From contig NZ_FNCH01000005.1 of assembly GCF_900100705.1 (NCBI RefSeq), forward strand, positions 216,308 to 280,307: 64,000 nt of DNA, written 5' to 3'. Shown piece by piece: positions 8,731 through 18,968 of this stretch. Within the stretch, counting starts at the first letter, position 1. Each line of letters begins with the position of its first letter. This DNA comes from Pedobacter terrae. Lineage in GTDB: Bacteria; Bacteroidota; Bacteroidia; Sphingobacteriales; Sphingobacteriaceae. A model generated the notes under the pieces. The model was not told the DNA's origin. It made no database searches and was given only the letters and a program-made list of their open reading frames with translations. The translations under genes and the position numbers were made by a program.

Positions 8731-10443
8731 CTAATATCCAGGACTTTGTTTCAATGTACCTTTACTTCTGTCAATCTGATCTTGAGGTAAAGGAAAATGA
8801 TCATCCCTGGCTTCAATGGTAATTCCATTTAAGTAGTTAAAGTATCCACCTTCAAAAGCAAAATAGCTCTCAAGCGTTTGTTTGGCTACTCCCCAACGCA
8901 CAAGGTCGAAAAACCGGTGGCCTTCCAATGCCAATTCCAACCTGCGTTCGAAACGTACCGCATTTCTGGCATAAGTATCATCCGGAAATGCCAGGTACTG
9001 ACTAACTTTATATGCAGCTGCTGGTGTTCCGTTTACCGTTTGTGGCGTTATTTTAGATGCACGTGCCCTTACTGCATTTACAAGAGTTAATGCCCTGTTT
9101 AGATCTCCTTTTTCTACCGCACATTCTGCTGCCATTAAATAAACATCACCTAAACGAATTAAATTCACATTTAATCCACTTACGTTGGTAGAGCCAGGCG
9201 CTGTTCCGCTAGTTAGCTGAGCAATATCGATGGTATTTTTAACTCCAATAAAGGGACCCCCATTACTGGAATCGCGAATCCAGGTATCGCCTTCCATTAA
9301 ACCCCAATCACGGTAAGGAACGCCCCTTCTTCCTATTGTAGATTCAATCCTAGGATCTAGCGGTAAAGTTTTATCTACCATATAATTATCCTTGGCTGCT
9401 CCAGTCAGTCCTAGATCAGATTTATATGGATTATCTCTATAGCTACCATCCAATAATGGTAAACCTAAAGCATTAACTTTAAAAGAGTTGGCTAAATCAA
9501 TAGAAGGCTGAAAAAAGCCGCAACAGTTAATTGGTGCATTACCATATGGAAAATTAAGCATATCGCCCACGTTTCCATTTTCCCCTCCTGTTCCGTCTGT
9601 TCCAACCGAATGTTGAACAGACATAATCGTTTCCGGACCGTCCTCTTTGGTAATATCGAAGTTATCACCATAAGGCATTGTCGTGAGATCTGGTTTTGCC
9701 AAAATTACGGCATTCAACAAATCGTAAGCTTCAGAATATTTCTTTTGATATAAAAATACTTTTCCAAGATAAGCCTGTGCAGCATATTTATCAACTCTTC
9801 CTTTTTGGTTTTTAGGTTTTGTGGTACTCAAATTGGCTACAGCAAACTGAAGATCATCTACAATGTTTGGATAAATATCCTTATCATTTGGAACAAAAGC
9901 ACCATTGCTAGTTTCTGTAACATAAGGTACTGATTTAAATACGCGTACTAAAAAGAAATAATAATGCGCACGCAGCAATCTGGCTTCGCCCTGAATTTCT
10001 TTTGCACGGGCATCGCTAAATTTAGCAGAACCTACACCGGCCTGCAAACTGGCCAAAACTCTGAGTGTACTGTTACAGCGCTGGATTCCTTCAAAACAAC
10101 GGTCCCAAAGATTTGATAAATTATCATTCGTACTGGTTGGAGAATGCTGTTCAATGGCATTCATTGGTGGCTGATCGCCCGTGCTACTTCCTTTATGTGC
10201 ATTGTCTGAAGCTACTTCGCCAAATAACCACTGGCTTGGTGCTGCGCCGTAATTGCCCCAGGTACCATTTACATTGCCATTTAACAGGCCATATGCACCT
10301 ATCAAAAGCCCTTCAACTCCATCCTGGCTCATTAGCTGCTCTTCCGAGAGTTGGCCTTGAGGCTGAACTGCCAAAAATTCCTTCTTGCATGAAAATGTAA
10401 TACAAATTAATAAGGACAGAAGAATATATTTTATGTGTTTCAT
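8731..10443 (-). CDS. SusD/RagB-family outer-membrane nutrient-binding lipoprotein
   Basis: Surface lipoprotein that forms the lid of a SusCD importer. The 570-residue protein begins with a lipoprotein signal peptide ending LLICITFSC (Cys about residue 19). It then has the SusD N-terminal Q-P-Q-G-Q-L-S region, TPR-like helices (EARLLRAHYYFFLVRVFKSVPYV-type segment around 155-175), and the C-terminal FERRLELALEGHRFFDLVRW signature. It ends PLPQDQIDRSKGTLKQSPGY, the usual SusD terminus. It lies 18 bases downstream of its susC. The ligand is unknown, and no glycoside hydrolase or peptidase gene is next to the pair. Confidence 0.95.
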   Translation of the reverse strand: MKHIKYILLSLLICITFSCKKEFLAVQPQGQLSEEQLMSQDGVEGLLIGAYGLLNGNVNGTWGNYGAAPSQWLFGEVASDNAHKGSSTGDQPPMNAIEQHSPTSTNDNLSNLWDRCFEGIQRCNSTLRVLASLQAGVGSAKFSDARAKEIQGEARLLRAHYYFFLVRVFKSVPYVTETSNGAFVPNDKDIYPNIVDDLQFAVANLSTTKPKNQKGRVDKYAAQAYLGKVFLYQKKYSEAYDLLNAVILAKPDLTTMPYGDNFDITKEDGPETIMSVQHSVGTDGTGGENGNVGDMLNFPYGNAPINCCGFFQPSIDLANSFKVNALGLPLLDGSYRDNPYKSDLGLTGAAKDNYMVDKTLPLDPRIESTIGRRGVPYRDWGLMEGDTWIRDSSNGGPFIGVKNTIDIAQLTSGTAPGSTNVSGLNVNLIRLGDVYLMAAECAVEKGDLNRALTLVNAVRARASKITPQTVNGTPAAAYKVSQYLAFPDDTYARNAVRFERRLELALEGHRFFDLVRWGVAKQTLESYFAFEGGYFNYLNGITIEARDDHFPLPQDQIDRSKGTLKQSPGY

Positions 10444-10461
10444 CTTGATATCTTTTAATAA

Positions 10462-13400
10462 TTAAAATCCAACATTAATACCGATTAAAAATTGACGGGG
10501 CGACGGGTAAACACCTTGATCTACTCCCGGAGCAGTAAAAGTATCTACGATCTGACTAATCTCGGGATCCAGGCCTGTGTATTTTGTAATGGTAAATAAG
10601 TTACTCGCACTAACATATACTCTCAATTTATTGATACCAGAATTTTGACCAAAAGCTTTAGCCGTTGGGATAGAATAGCCAATTTGTAAATTTTTCAACC
10701 TCAAAAAGCTTCCTTTTTGGATGTAATAGCTTGAAGAAGCAAACTCCAGATCTGAAGCTCCTGCATAAGAAGACGGGATCAGACTGGAGGTATTGGTTGG
10801 GCTCCATGCATTAAGTAACCTTACACTTTTCGCACCATCAAAGGAAGGGAAATCGGTAAAATAACGTGTGGCTTCAAAAATGTCATTTCCCTGTACACCA
10901 TATAGGAAAGCAGAAATATCGAAGTTTTTGTAAGATGCATTTAAGTTTATACCATAGGTAAAATCAGGATTCGGATCTCCAATGATGGTACGGTCTTTCG
11001 GATCAATAATACCATCACCGTTAACATCCTGATAACGTAAACCGCCAACCCTTGCACCTGAATAAGAAGGATTATTTTGAATATCAGCTGTACTCTGATA
11101 AATTCCTGCTGTTTTATATCCAAAAAATGAGCCAAGAGGTGAACCTTCCTGTAATACACTGGTTTGTAGACTCCTGTAATTACCATATACCTGATTAAAA
11201 ATACCAGGTGCCAGCTTTACAATCTTATTTTCATTTTTCGAGAAGTTTAAACCAATATCAAATTTAAAAGGGCTATCGGCATTTCTTCCATAATGATAAG
11301 CTACATTAAATTCAATCCCTTTATTGCTCATATCGCCAATATTTACGAAAGGCGAACTCCCTAAACCAACTACACTTGATGGTAAAGGCACAGGGTAAAG
11401 CATATCAGTTGTTTTTTTGTTATACCAATCAACCGATCCATCAACGGCTCCACCTAATAAGGTAAAATCAAGACCAATATTTAGCGATTTTACTGCTTCC
11501 CATTTTATATCAGGGTTTTGATAAGCATTTTGGCGCACACCTGTAGTAAGGCCATTGCCACCACCAACAGCATAGGCTGAGTTTACAATAGAACTTTCGT
11601 ACCTATTCATGTAATTATATGGCGGTATCCGCTGGTTACCGGTTTCGCCGTATCCGGCACGAAGTTTTAAATCGGTAAGCCATTTAACACTTTTCATAAA
11701 TTCCTCTTCAGATACTCGCCATCCCGCACTAACCGCTGGGAAATTACCATATTTATTAGCTGCTCCAAAGTTAGATGAACCATCCCGGCGGATAGTAACA
11801 CTAGCCAGGTAGCGATCTTTAAACGAATAATCGAGTTTACCAAATACGGAGAATAATGATCCTACAGCTCCTGTACTAGAGTTGCTAATGTTTGAAGAAC
11901 CAGTAGTTAGGTAATAATAATCAGGATTACCTAAGAGAAAGAAATCATTCCGGCCTCCATTTAATTGTCTGGATCTCGATCTAATTGCCTCGGTACCGAT
12001 TAATGCATTTATTTTGTGTTCTTCGTTGAATACTTTACTATAATTTAAGGTATTTGTCCAGGTCCATTCTGTATTATATCCTTGATACTCATTTAAATTA
12101 TTTGAGTTATTACCCTCAGAAAATTCGAGGTTTGGATAACGCATAGATAAACCATTATAATTTTCATAACGTATGCCAAAATTAGTTTTTAATACTAACC
12201 CGGGAATGATATCACCTTCGCCAAAAATATTACCAAAAAAGAAATTGTTTCTATTAATATTATCTTTTGCTCTATATAGAAACGCAAGCGGGTTTTCTGC
12301 ATTACCTAACTGACTACCACGACTACCCGCAAAGTTTCCGGCAATATCATAAACAGGAATAATTGTAGGGATCCTGTATGCCCAGCCTAAAGCACTTCCT
12401 TGGTCCTGGTATCCACCGGGAGTATTCGGATTAACCCCAAATCCGTAACCTTCGGTATAACTATATTGGGCATTCTCTCCAAAACGTACACGTTTATTAA
12501 ACGCAGATATACCGGTATTGGATCTAAAACTATAACGTTTAAAATCCGTATACTTTATCGTTCCTTTTTGATTCAGATATCCGGCGCTAACTGCATAAGT
12601 CGCATTTTCTCCGCCACCTGAAGCACTAAGCTGATAATTTTGAACCGGCGCAGCCTCCGTAATTTCCCTAAACCAATTGGTACCTTCTTTATTGGCCCTA
12701 GTAATTTGATAAAATAAATTTGGATCACGGCTGTAATTATATTTGGCAGGGTCTGCGTCTGCAGCCGTAACGTCCTGACCAAGTTTTAAACCTGCCACTA
12801 AATATTCGGGTAATACAGGCGTAGAACCTGTACCATAGTTTTTACCGGCAGCAATTGGTTTACCCGCATTGGTGTATCCATCAAATACATACTGTGCATA
12901 TTGCTGAGGATTCATCATTTCAGGAAAGCTGCTTCGTCTTGGCACTTGTGTGCCATAGTAAGAATCAAGTGTAATTTTTGGCGCACCAGATATCCCTTTT
13001 TTTGTAGTAATAATAACCACACCATTATTTGCCCGCGCCCCATAAATAGATGCTGAAGAAGCATCTTTTAATACCTGCATGCTTTCAATATCATTTTGGT
13101 TGAGCCAGGATAACTTTCCTTCAAAAGGTACACCATCAATCACATAAAGCGGGTCGTTATTATTAATGGTACTGTTCCCTCTGATTCTAATTTGTGGTGT
13201 AGAGCCCGGGGCACCGTCATTTACAATCTGTACCCCTGTAGCTTTACCTTGAAGCGCCTCTATAGCACTTGCGGCAGGTTGGGCTTTGAGTAAATCCATA
13301 CTTACTACCGCAACGGCACCGGTTAAGTCTTTTTTCCTTTGAGCTGAATAACCGGTTACCACCACTTCGGTTAAATTATTGTTTTCGGCCTGTAAAACAA

Positions 13401-13692
13401 CAGTAATATTGGTTTGTGAGCCCACTGTTACTTCTTTACCCCCATATCCTATAAAAGAAATCACTAATACATCACCAGGTTTTGCGCTTAAAGAAAATGT
13501 GCCGTTAGTGTCTGTGGTGGTGCCACCAGTCCCGTTCTTAATTTTGATTGTTGCACCAACAACAGGTAATTTGTCATCACTTGCAATAACTTTACCAGTG
13601 ATTTTTGTCTGGGCCATTGCACCAAGTGCAAATAACATCCCCAAACACAAGAGAAGAAACCCTCTCCTGATACAGAATAAATTTTGTTTCAT
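10462..13692 (-). CDS. SusC/RagA-family TonB-dependent transporter
   Basis: TonB-dependent outer-membrane importer of 1076 residues. A signal peptide (to about residue 27, LGAMAQ) is followed by a CarboxypepD-regulatory-like domain (about 30-107: GKVIASDDKLPVVGATIKIK). The TonB-box-like LTEVVVTGYS comes next, then the plug domain with ALQGKATGVQI, RIRGNSTINNNDPLYVIDGV and SIYGARANNGVVIITTKKG. The rest is a 22-strand barrel ending FLIGINVGF, with terminal Phe. It is the first gene of a two-gene operon with susD. No sigma/anti-sigma or hybrid two-component regulator gene is adjacent, so regulation cannot be inferred. Confidence 0.95.
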   Translation of the reverse strand: MKQNLFCIRRGFLLLCLGMLFALGAMAQTKITGKVIASDDKLPVVGATIKIKNGTGGTTTDTNGTFSLSAKPGDVLVISFIGYGGKEVTVGSQTNITVVLQAENNNLTEVVVTGYSAQRKKDLTGAVAVVSMDLLKAQPAASAIEALQGKATGVQIVNDGAPGSTPQIRIRGNSTINNNDPLYVIDGVPFEGKLSWLNQNDIESMQVLKDASSASIYGARANNGVVIITTKKGISGAPKITLDSYYGTQVPRRSSFPEMMNPQQYAQYVFDGYTNAGKPIAAGKNYGTGSTPVLPEYLVAGLKLGQDVTAADADPAKYNYSRDPNLFYQITRANKEGTNWFREITEAAPVQNYQLSASGGGENATYAVSAGYLNQKGTIKYTDFKRYSFRSNTGISAFNKRVRFGENAQYSYTEGYGFGVNPNTPGGYQDQGSALGWAYRIPTIIPVYDIAGNFAGSRGSQLGNAENPLAFLYRAKDNINRNNFFFGNIFGEGDIIPGLVLKTNFGIRYENYNGLSMRYPNLEFSEGNNSNNLNEYQGYNTEWTWTNTLNYSKVFNEEHKINALIGTEAIRSRSRQLNGGRNDFFLLGNPDYYYLTTGSSNISNSSTGAVGSLFSVFGKLDYSFKDRYLASVTIRRDGSSNFGAANKYGNFPAVSAGWRVSEEEFMKSVKWLTDLKLRAGYGETGNQRIPPYNYMNRYESSIVNSAYAVGGGNGLTTGVRQNAYQNPDIKWEAVKSLNIGLDFTLLGGAVDGSVDWYNKKTTDMLYPVPLPSSVVGLGSSPFVNIGDMSNKGIEFNVAYHYGRNADSPFKFDIGLNFSKNENKIVKLAPGIFNQVYGNYRSLQTSVLQEGSPLGSFFGYKTAGIYQSTADIQNNPSYSGARVGGLRYQDVNGDGIIDPKDRTIIGDPNPDFTYGINLNASYKNFDISAFLYGVQGNDIFEATRYFTDFPSFDGAKSVRLLNAWSPTNTSSLIPSSYAGASDLEFASSSYYIQKGSFLRLKNLQIGYSIPTAKAFGQNSGINKLRVYVSASNLFTITKYTGLDPEISQIVDTFTAPGVDQGVYPSPRQFLIGINVGF

Positions 13693-14275
13693 AGGTTTAT
13701 ATTGATTAGTTAATAATGCGTAATTATACTCCGATGCATTTTAGCCTGACAAGCCAAACAGCACCAGTTTATTTCAATCAGTTTATGATGAAGTATGTAT
13801 TAGGTGGTTTTGCCTGGTTGCACGATTTTTAAAAAAAAGACAGGCATGAAAGAAGAATGGATTTCTCCTGTGAGTAAGTAGTTTTTTTCTCATAAGTAGT
13901 TGGTTAGACAGGTTTTTTTAGTTATTTTAATTTATAGTTTACATAATGGTTTATTCAAAGTAACTAGTTCATTAGTGTAAAGTATACACTTAATTAAAAA
14001 TAAAGATACATATAAAAATAATTATACTACAAATTATGCATTTATAAAATACTAATTAAAAATAATAGCAAGTAACAGTACCATCAGACATGTGTTTATC
14101 ACGGTGATTGAGATCAGATTTATAAGAAAATATGTTAGTCGTACATTTTTTTGTATCTTTGCCGCCGAAGCAGGAATAAGGGCTTGCCATTCTGAATGGC
14201 ATATTCTCTCCGCAAGTTAGTCCTTCAACAAATGATTGTTCTAGCTTCTTCAATAAATATTATACAAAAACATAC
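13693..14275. other. Divergent intergenic region between susC and the RNA helicase gene
   Basis: The left part should hold the susC promoter and leader (minus strand) and is A/T-rich without an evident hairpin. The right part holds the helicase promoter and a leader of about 105 bases (14168-14275) with a perfect short hairpin GCCATTC/GAATGGC at 14189-14203. I find no gene in it. Confidence 0.5.
14154..14161 (+). promoter_or_regulatory. Bacteroidota -7 box (TATCTTTG) of the RNA helicase gene
   Basis: TATCTTTG matches the Bacteroidota -7 consensus TAnnTTTG exactly. The -33 element is only partly matched (TTAG around 14135). If used, transcription starts near 14168 and leaves a leader of about 105 bases before the helicase ATG. 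Confidence 0.6.
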
Positions 14276-15574
14276 ATGTTATTCAAAGAATTAAACCTCA
14301 TTGAGCCTATTTTAAAGGCCCTTGAGACCGAAGGTTATACACAACCCACACCCATACAGGAGCGATCCATTCCAACCATACTAAAAGGCAAAGATTTACT
14401 AGGCTGCGCACAAACCGGTACCGGAAAAACAGCTGCCTTTGCCATCCCAATGCTGCAATTACTGCACGAAAAACACATCAATACCAAAGCCAACAAAAAC
14501 ATTAAAGCCTTGGTTTTAACGCCAACGCGCGAACTGGCCATACAAATTGAGGATAGTTTCAAAGCTTACGGAAGCAATTTAAATTTGCGTCGTTTGGTAA
14601 TTTTTGGCGGCGTAAATCAACACTCACAGGTAGAAGCCCTGAGGAAAGGTGTTGATATTTTAGTGGCAACACCAGGCCGTTTATTAGACTTGATGAACCA
14701 GGGCTTCATCAGTTTAAATACCATCGAACTTTTCGTATTAGATGAAGCGGACCGTATGCTTGATATGGGCTTTATTCACGATGTGAAAAAAGTAGTAGCT
14801 AAATTACCAGCTAAACGCCAGACTTTATTTTTCTCGGCAACCATGCCAGATGAAATTCAAAAATTGGCCAATACCATTTTATCTAGTCCGACGAAAGTAG
14901 AGGTTACCCCTATTTCTTCTACAGCAGAAACCATTGTTCAGTCTGTTTATTTTGTAGATAAACCAGATAAAAAGAAATTATTGATCCATCTTCTGGAAGA
15001 TAAAAATATCCAGACCGCCCTGGTTTTTACCCGTACCAAACATGGTGCAGACCGGATTGTGAAGGATTTAGCCCATGCCGGGATCAAAGCTGCCGCGATC
15101 CATGGTAATAAATCGCAAAATGCAAGACAAAGGGCATTAACTGATTTTAAAGACAGAAAAATCCGTGTTTTGGTTGCTACCGATATTGCTGCACGTGGTA
15201 TTGATATTGATCAGCTATCACATGTTTTCAATTTCGAATTGCCGAATATTCCTGAATCTTATGTTCACCGGATTGGCCGTACAGGCCGCGCAGGCGCAAA
15301 TGGTATTGCCATTTCGTTCTGTGATGCTGAAGAGAACGAGTACTTATTGGATATTCAGAAACTGATTAAAATTACATTGCCAGTGGTAGATGACCACCCT
15401 TACCCTTTAAGCTGGGAAAGTATGTTAGCTAAAAACCAGGTTAAACGCAAACCACAGGCGCAATCGAAAGGTGGAAGCGGTGCTAAAAAAGGTGATGGCA
15501 ACATGAGCGGCAAACCACGTAATGCAAGCAATAACAGGAGATTTGGTGGAAACAGGAAAAGAGGAGAAAGATAA
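14276..15574 (+). CDS. DEAD-box ATP-dependent RNA helicase (RhlE type)
   Basis: Unwinds structured RNA in ribosome assembly, RNA decay or cold adaptation. The 432 residues carry all helicase motifs in order: the Q motif (YTQPTPIQ), I (AQTGTGKT, about 45-52), Ia (PTRELAIQ), Ib (TPGRLLDL), II (DEAD), III (SATMP), IV (ALVFTRTK), V ([11 protein letters not shown]) and VI ([10 protein letters not shown]). A basic low-complexity tail rich in K, G, N and R (about 385-432) follows, typical of RNA-binding extensions in RhlE/CsdA-like proteins. It is monocistronic, with a long leader upstream and a strong bidirectional terminator downstream. Confidence 0.93.
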   Translation: MLFKELNLIEPILKALETEGYTQPTPIQERSIPTILKGKDLLGCAQTGTGKTAAFAIPMLQLLHEKHINTKANKNIKALVLTPTRELAIQIEDSFKAYGSNLNLRRLVIFGGVNQHSQVEALRKGVDILVATPGRLLDLMNQGFISLNTIELFVLDEADRMLDMGFIHDVKKVVAKLPAKRQTLFFSATMPDEIQKLANTILSSPTKVEVTPISSTAETIVQSVYFVDKPDKKKLLIHLLEDKNIQTALVFTRTKHGADRIVKDLAHAGIKAAAIHGNKSQNARQRALTDFKDRKIRVLVATDIAARGIDIDQLSHVFNFELPNIPESYVHRIGRTGRAGANGIAISFCDAEENEYLLDIQKLIKITLPVVDDHPYPLSWESMLAKNQVKRKPQAQSKGGSGAKKGDGNMSGKPRNASNNRRFGGNRKRGER

Positions 15575-15581
15575 TCCTGGT

Positions 15582-15643
15582 CGTCATTCTGAACTTGTTT
15601 CAGAATCCATTTTGCAAAGATGCTGAAATAAATTCAGCATGAC
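15582..15643. repeat. CGTCAT...ATGACG palindromic repeat (REP-like)
   Basis: The element is bounded by CGTCAT and ATGACG. It contains two inner stems, ATTCTGAA/TTCAGAAT (15586-15606) and TGCTGAA/TTCAGCA (15621-15639). It belongs to the same family as 2452-2476 and the repeats near 35.4 and 35.8 kb. Confidence 0.65.
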
Positions 15644-15675
15644 GTATTGCGGGAATGACGAAACCTTTATCAAAC

Positions 15676-15711
15676 AAAAAACCCGATCTGCAAAACGCAA
15701 ATCGGGTTTTT
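15676..15711. terminator. Bidirectional terminator between helicase and leuS
   Basis: AAAAAACCCGAT (15676-15687) pairs with ATCGGGTTTTT (15701-15711) around a 13-base loop. There is an A run on the left and a T run on the right, so it can end transcription from both convergent genes. A second small hairpin AGTAAAGC/GCTTTACT lies at 15733-15753. Confidence 0.85.
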
Positions 15712-15774
15712 ATATTTCTAGCTCAGGCAAGCGAAAGTAAAGCTTTCAGCTTTACTCTTTTAGCTTTGGACTCC

Positions 15775-18603
15775 TTAAACCACTACATTAATAATCTTTC
15801 CTTTAACAAAAATGATTTTTTTAGTTGGCTTTCCATCTAAAAATTTCTGGAATTGCTCATCTGCCAATAAAATGTTTTCTACCTCTGGCTGTGCTAAAGT
15901 TAAGCTCAAATTCAGGTTCATTTTCATTTTACCATTAATGGAAACCGGATAAGCAAACTCATCTTCTACTAGATACTCCGGATTGAATGTTGGGAAAGCT
16001 GTATAGGATAAAGTTCCGGCTTCGTTACCCAATAATACCCAAAGCTCTTCGCAGATATGTGGTGCGTAAGGCGAAAGGATAATCACCATATCTTTCAAAA
16101 TCTGGCGGTTTTTACATTTCAGATCCGTTAATTCATTTACCGCAATCATAAAACTTGATACAGAAGTATTGAATGAGAAACGCTCGATATCGTCCTGCAC
16201 CTTTTTAATGATTTTGTGTAATGATTTCAATTCTGCCTTAGTCGGCTCAATATCAGAAACGGTGAATTCCCATGCCTCGTTGTGGAATAATCTCCAGAAT
16301 TTACGTAAGAATTTAAATACGCCTTCAATACCATTCGTGTTCCAGGGCTTGCTCTGTTCCAACGGACCTAAGAACATTTCGTACATGCGTAAAGTATCAG
16401 CACCGTAACGTTCAATCAAATCATCTGGATTAACCACGTTGAATTTTGATTTCGACATTTTTTCTACTTCAACGCCGCAAATGTATTTTCCGCCTTCCAA
16501 AATAAATTCGGCATTAGCATACTCTTCTCTCCACGCTTTGAATTTTGTCAGGTCTAAAGTATCGTTTTCAACAATATTCACATCAACGTGCAATGCAGAG
16601 GTTTTATATTCTTTTCTTAAGCCAGCAGATACATAAGTATTGGTTGGTTTTCCGTTTTCGTCGTTAACACGGTAAACAAAGTTACTTCTTCCCTGAATCA
16701 TGCCCTGGTTGATCAGTTTTTTGAAAGGCTCTTCTTCTTTGGTGTAACCCAAATCTTTCAAAAATTTGTTCCAGAAACGGCTGTACAATAAATGGCCGGT
16801 GGCATGTTCAGAACCACCAATGTACAAATCCACATCTTTCCAATATTCTACCGCTTCTTTTGAGGCAAAATCGCTATCGTTATTTGCATCCATATAACGG
16901 TACCAGTACCAGCTGCTTCCTGCCCAACCTGGCATGGTACTTAATTCATAATGTCCGCCATCTTTTGGCAACCAGTTTTCAGCTCTCGCCAATGGCGGTT
17001 CTCCGGTATCAGTCGGTAAATATTTATCAATTTCAGGAAGCAACAATGGCAATTCTTCTTCTTTTACCAAATAAGGCAATCCATCTTTAAAATAAACCGG
17101 AATCGGCTCACCCCAATAACGCTGGCGACCAAAAATCGCATCACGCTGACGGAAGTTTACCTTCGCCCTGCCAGCACCACGTTCTTCCAGCCAATTATTC
17201 AAAAAAGCAACAGCCTCTTTATATTCCATTCCGTTAATGAAACCAGAGTTGATGTATTTTCCTTCTTTTGTTGGGTCTGCCTGTATATCAATATCTTTCT
17301 GTGCATCTAAAATCTGCACAATTGGCAAATTAAAATGTGTAGCAAATAACCAGTCGCGTTGATCGCCGCTAGGAACACCCATTACTGCACCTGTTCCATA
17401 GCCTGCCAATACGTAATCGGCAATCCAAAGTTGCACGCGCTCGCCACTTACCGGATTAACTACATATGTACCCGTAAAAGCACCAGATACCGTTTTGGTA
17501 TCGGCCATACGGTCTAATTCTGATTTCTTTTTGGTTAAAGCAATATAATCTTCAACAGCTTGTTTTTGTTCAGGAGTGGTCAATTCGGCCACCCATTCGT
17601 GTTCCGGAGCCAATACCAGGTATGAGACACCAAAAATAGTATCCACACGCGTGGTGAAAACCTCAATATATTTTTCAGTTTTCGGTGCTAAGTTTTCAGT
17701 TTCTTCAACTGCCAACTGCAAACTGTCGACTGCAAACTTTACAGATGCCCCTACACTTCTACCGATCCAATTGCGTTGCATTTCTTTAATCGGCTCTGGC
17801 CAATCGATCGTATCCAAACCTTGTAAAAGGCGATCGGAGTAGGCTGTAATGCGCATGCTCCACTGCATCATTTTCTTTTGCTCAACCGGGAAACCGCCAC
17901 GCTCAGAAAAACCGTCTTTCACTTCATCATTCGCTAAAACTGTTCCCAATGCCGGACACCAGTTTACCGTACTCTCGCGAAGATAGGTTAAGCGGTATTT
18001 TAGTAATTCGATCTGTCTTTCTTCTTCGGTAAAGGTTGCCCAGTCACTTGGCAAAAACACCCTGGTATCTTCATCACAAACCGCTTTTACATCGGCTGTG
18101 CCGGAAGCATTAAATTTTTCGATCAGTGTGCTAATATCTTCGGCCCTATCATTTTCGATATTGTACCAGGAGTTGAACAACTGCATAAAAATCCATTGCG
18201 TCCATTTATAATACGATGGCTCACTGGTACGTACTTCTCTGCTCCAATCGAAAGAAAAACCAATCTGGTCTAACTGACGGCGATAGGTCGCAATATTAGC
18301 CTCAGTAGTAATGGCTGGATGTTGCCCCGTTTGTATGGCGTATTGCTCTGCTGGTAACCCGAAAGAATCGTATCCCATGGGGTGCAATACGTTAAAGCCT
18401 TTTAGGCGTTTATATCTTGAAAAAATATCTGATGCAATGTAACCCAGCGGGTGCCCAACGTGTAAGCCTGCTCCTGATGGGTAAGGGAACATATCTAACA
18501 CATAATATTTTGGTTTCTCAGAATTGCTTTCGGCTTTAAACGTTTGATGATCTGCCCAAAATTTTTGCCACTTTTGTTCTATTTCTTTGAATTGGTAATC
18601 CAT
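15775..18603 (-). CDS. leuS: Leucyl-tRNA synthetase
   Basis: Charges tRNA-Leu in the cytoplasm. The 942-residue class Ia enzyme has the HIGH signature as HVGH (residues 48-51, within YPSGAGLHVGHPLGY). It has a CP1 editing domain with TTRVDTIFGVSYLVLAPEH, a long leucine-specific insertion before the catalytic KMSKS motif (EKMSKSKFNVVNPDDL, near residue 710), RYGADTLRMYEMFLGPLEQS, and the anticodon-binding and C-terminal domains. The insertion containing residues about 620-690 is in the expected place for bacterial LeuRS. It starts MDYQFKEIEQKWQKFW, a typical N-terminus. It is transcribed alone. Confidence 0.97.
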   Translation of the reverse strand: MDYQFKEIEQKWQKFWADHQTFKAESNSEKPKYYVLDMFPYPSGAGLHVGHPLGYIASDIFSRYKRLKGFNVLHPMGYDSFGLPAEQYAIQTGQHPAITTEANIATYRRQLDQIGFSFDWSREVRTSEPSYYKWTQWIFMQLFNSWYNIENDRAEDISTLIEKFNASGTADVKAVCDEDTRVFLPSDWATFTEEERQIELLKYRLTYLRESTVNWCPALGTVLANDEVKDGFSERGGFPVEQKKMMQWSMRITAYSDRLLQGLDTIDWPEPIKEMQRNWIGRSVGASVKFAVDSLQLAVEETENLAPKTEKYIEVFTTRVDTIFGVSYLVLAPEHEWVAELTTPEQKQAVEDYIALTKKKSELDRMADTKTVSGAFTGTYVVNPVSGERVQLWIADYVLAGYGTGAVMGVPSGDQRDWLFATHFNLPIVQILDAQKDIDIQADPTKEGKYINSGFINGMEYKEAVAFLNNWLEERGAGRAKVNFRQRDAIFGRQRYWGEPIPVYFKDGLPYLVKEEELPLLLPEIDKYLPTDTGEPPLARAENWLPKDGGHYELSTMPGWAGSSWYWYRYMDANNDSDFASKEAVEYWKDVDLYIGGSEHATGHLLYSRFWNKFLKDLGYTKEEEPFKKLINQGMIQGRSNFVYRVNDENGKPTNTYVSAGLRKEYKTSALHVDVNIVENDTLDLTKFKAWREEYANAEFILEGGKYICGVEVEKMSKSKFNVVNPDDLIERYGADTLRMYEMFLGPLEQSKPWNTNGIEGVFKFLRKFWRLFHNEAWEFTVSDIEPTKAELKSLHKIIKKVQDDIERFSFNTSVSSFMIAVNELTDLKCKNRQILKDMVIILSPYAPHICEELWVLLGNEAGTLSYTAFPTFNPEYLVEDEFAYPVSINGKMKMNLNLSLTLAQPEVENILLADEQFQKFLDGKPTKKIIFVKGKIINVVV

Positions 18604-18882
18604 TGCAAGTTTTAAATTTTTAAAGGGGCGAAAATACGGAAATTAAGGGGCTTTAAAAAGTAGATTCAGGATAATATTTTGACGATAGATGCGCAGAATG
18701 AGAATAAGTTAAGGCTAAAATCCAGACTTTTTGTGTGTAATCAGATGTTTCTATTTAACTATCGGAGCAGATAAGTGAAATCTTAATTATGTTTTGTGTC
18801 AATTGGTAATAACTGACACCATAGTTAAACTGATCTATGTGTGCCCTAATCTAGCAGTTTCATGCAAAATAATCTTCGTTTA

Positions 18883-18906
18883 GCGTCGGTTGTTACCAAC
18901 CGACGC
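18883..18906. repeat. Perfect 10-bp hairpin next to a terminator
   Basis: GCGTCGGTTG and CAACCGACGC form a 10-bp stem around TTAC. It lies just past the T run of the lipoprotein terminator on the minus strand, possibly as a backup stem. Its own flanks have no T run. Confidence 0.5.
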
Positions 18907-18908
18907 CA

Positions 18909-18943
18909 CAAAAAAGCGCCATTGATCTTAAAACCAATGGCGC
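18909..18943 (-). terminator. Rho-independent terminator of the small lipoprotein gene
   Basis: GCGCCATTG (18916-18924) pairs with CAATGGCGC (18935-18943). On the minus strand the stem is followed by a run of T (A run 18910-18915). It begins about 25 bases after the stop codon at 18969. Confidence 0.8.
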
Positions 18944-18968
18944 AGCAAATAATCGGGGGATTAAGTTC

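Larger units (their letters stand above)
18604..18968. other. Intergenic region with two hairpins and a short inverted repeat
   Basis: It holds the terminator of the downstream lipoprotein (18909-18943), an adjacent hairpin GCGTCGGTTG/CAACCGACGC with a 4-base loop (18883-18906), and an inverted repeat GTGTCA/TGACAC at 18796-18819 that could be a leuS operator. No gene is seen. Confidence 0.5.
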
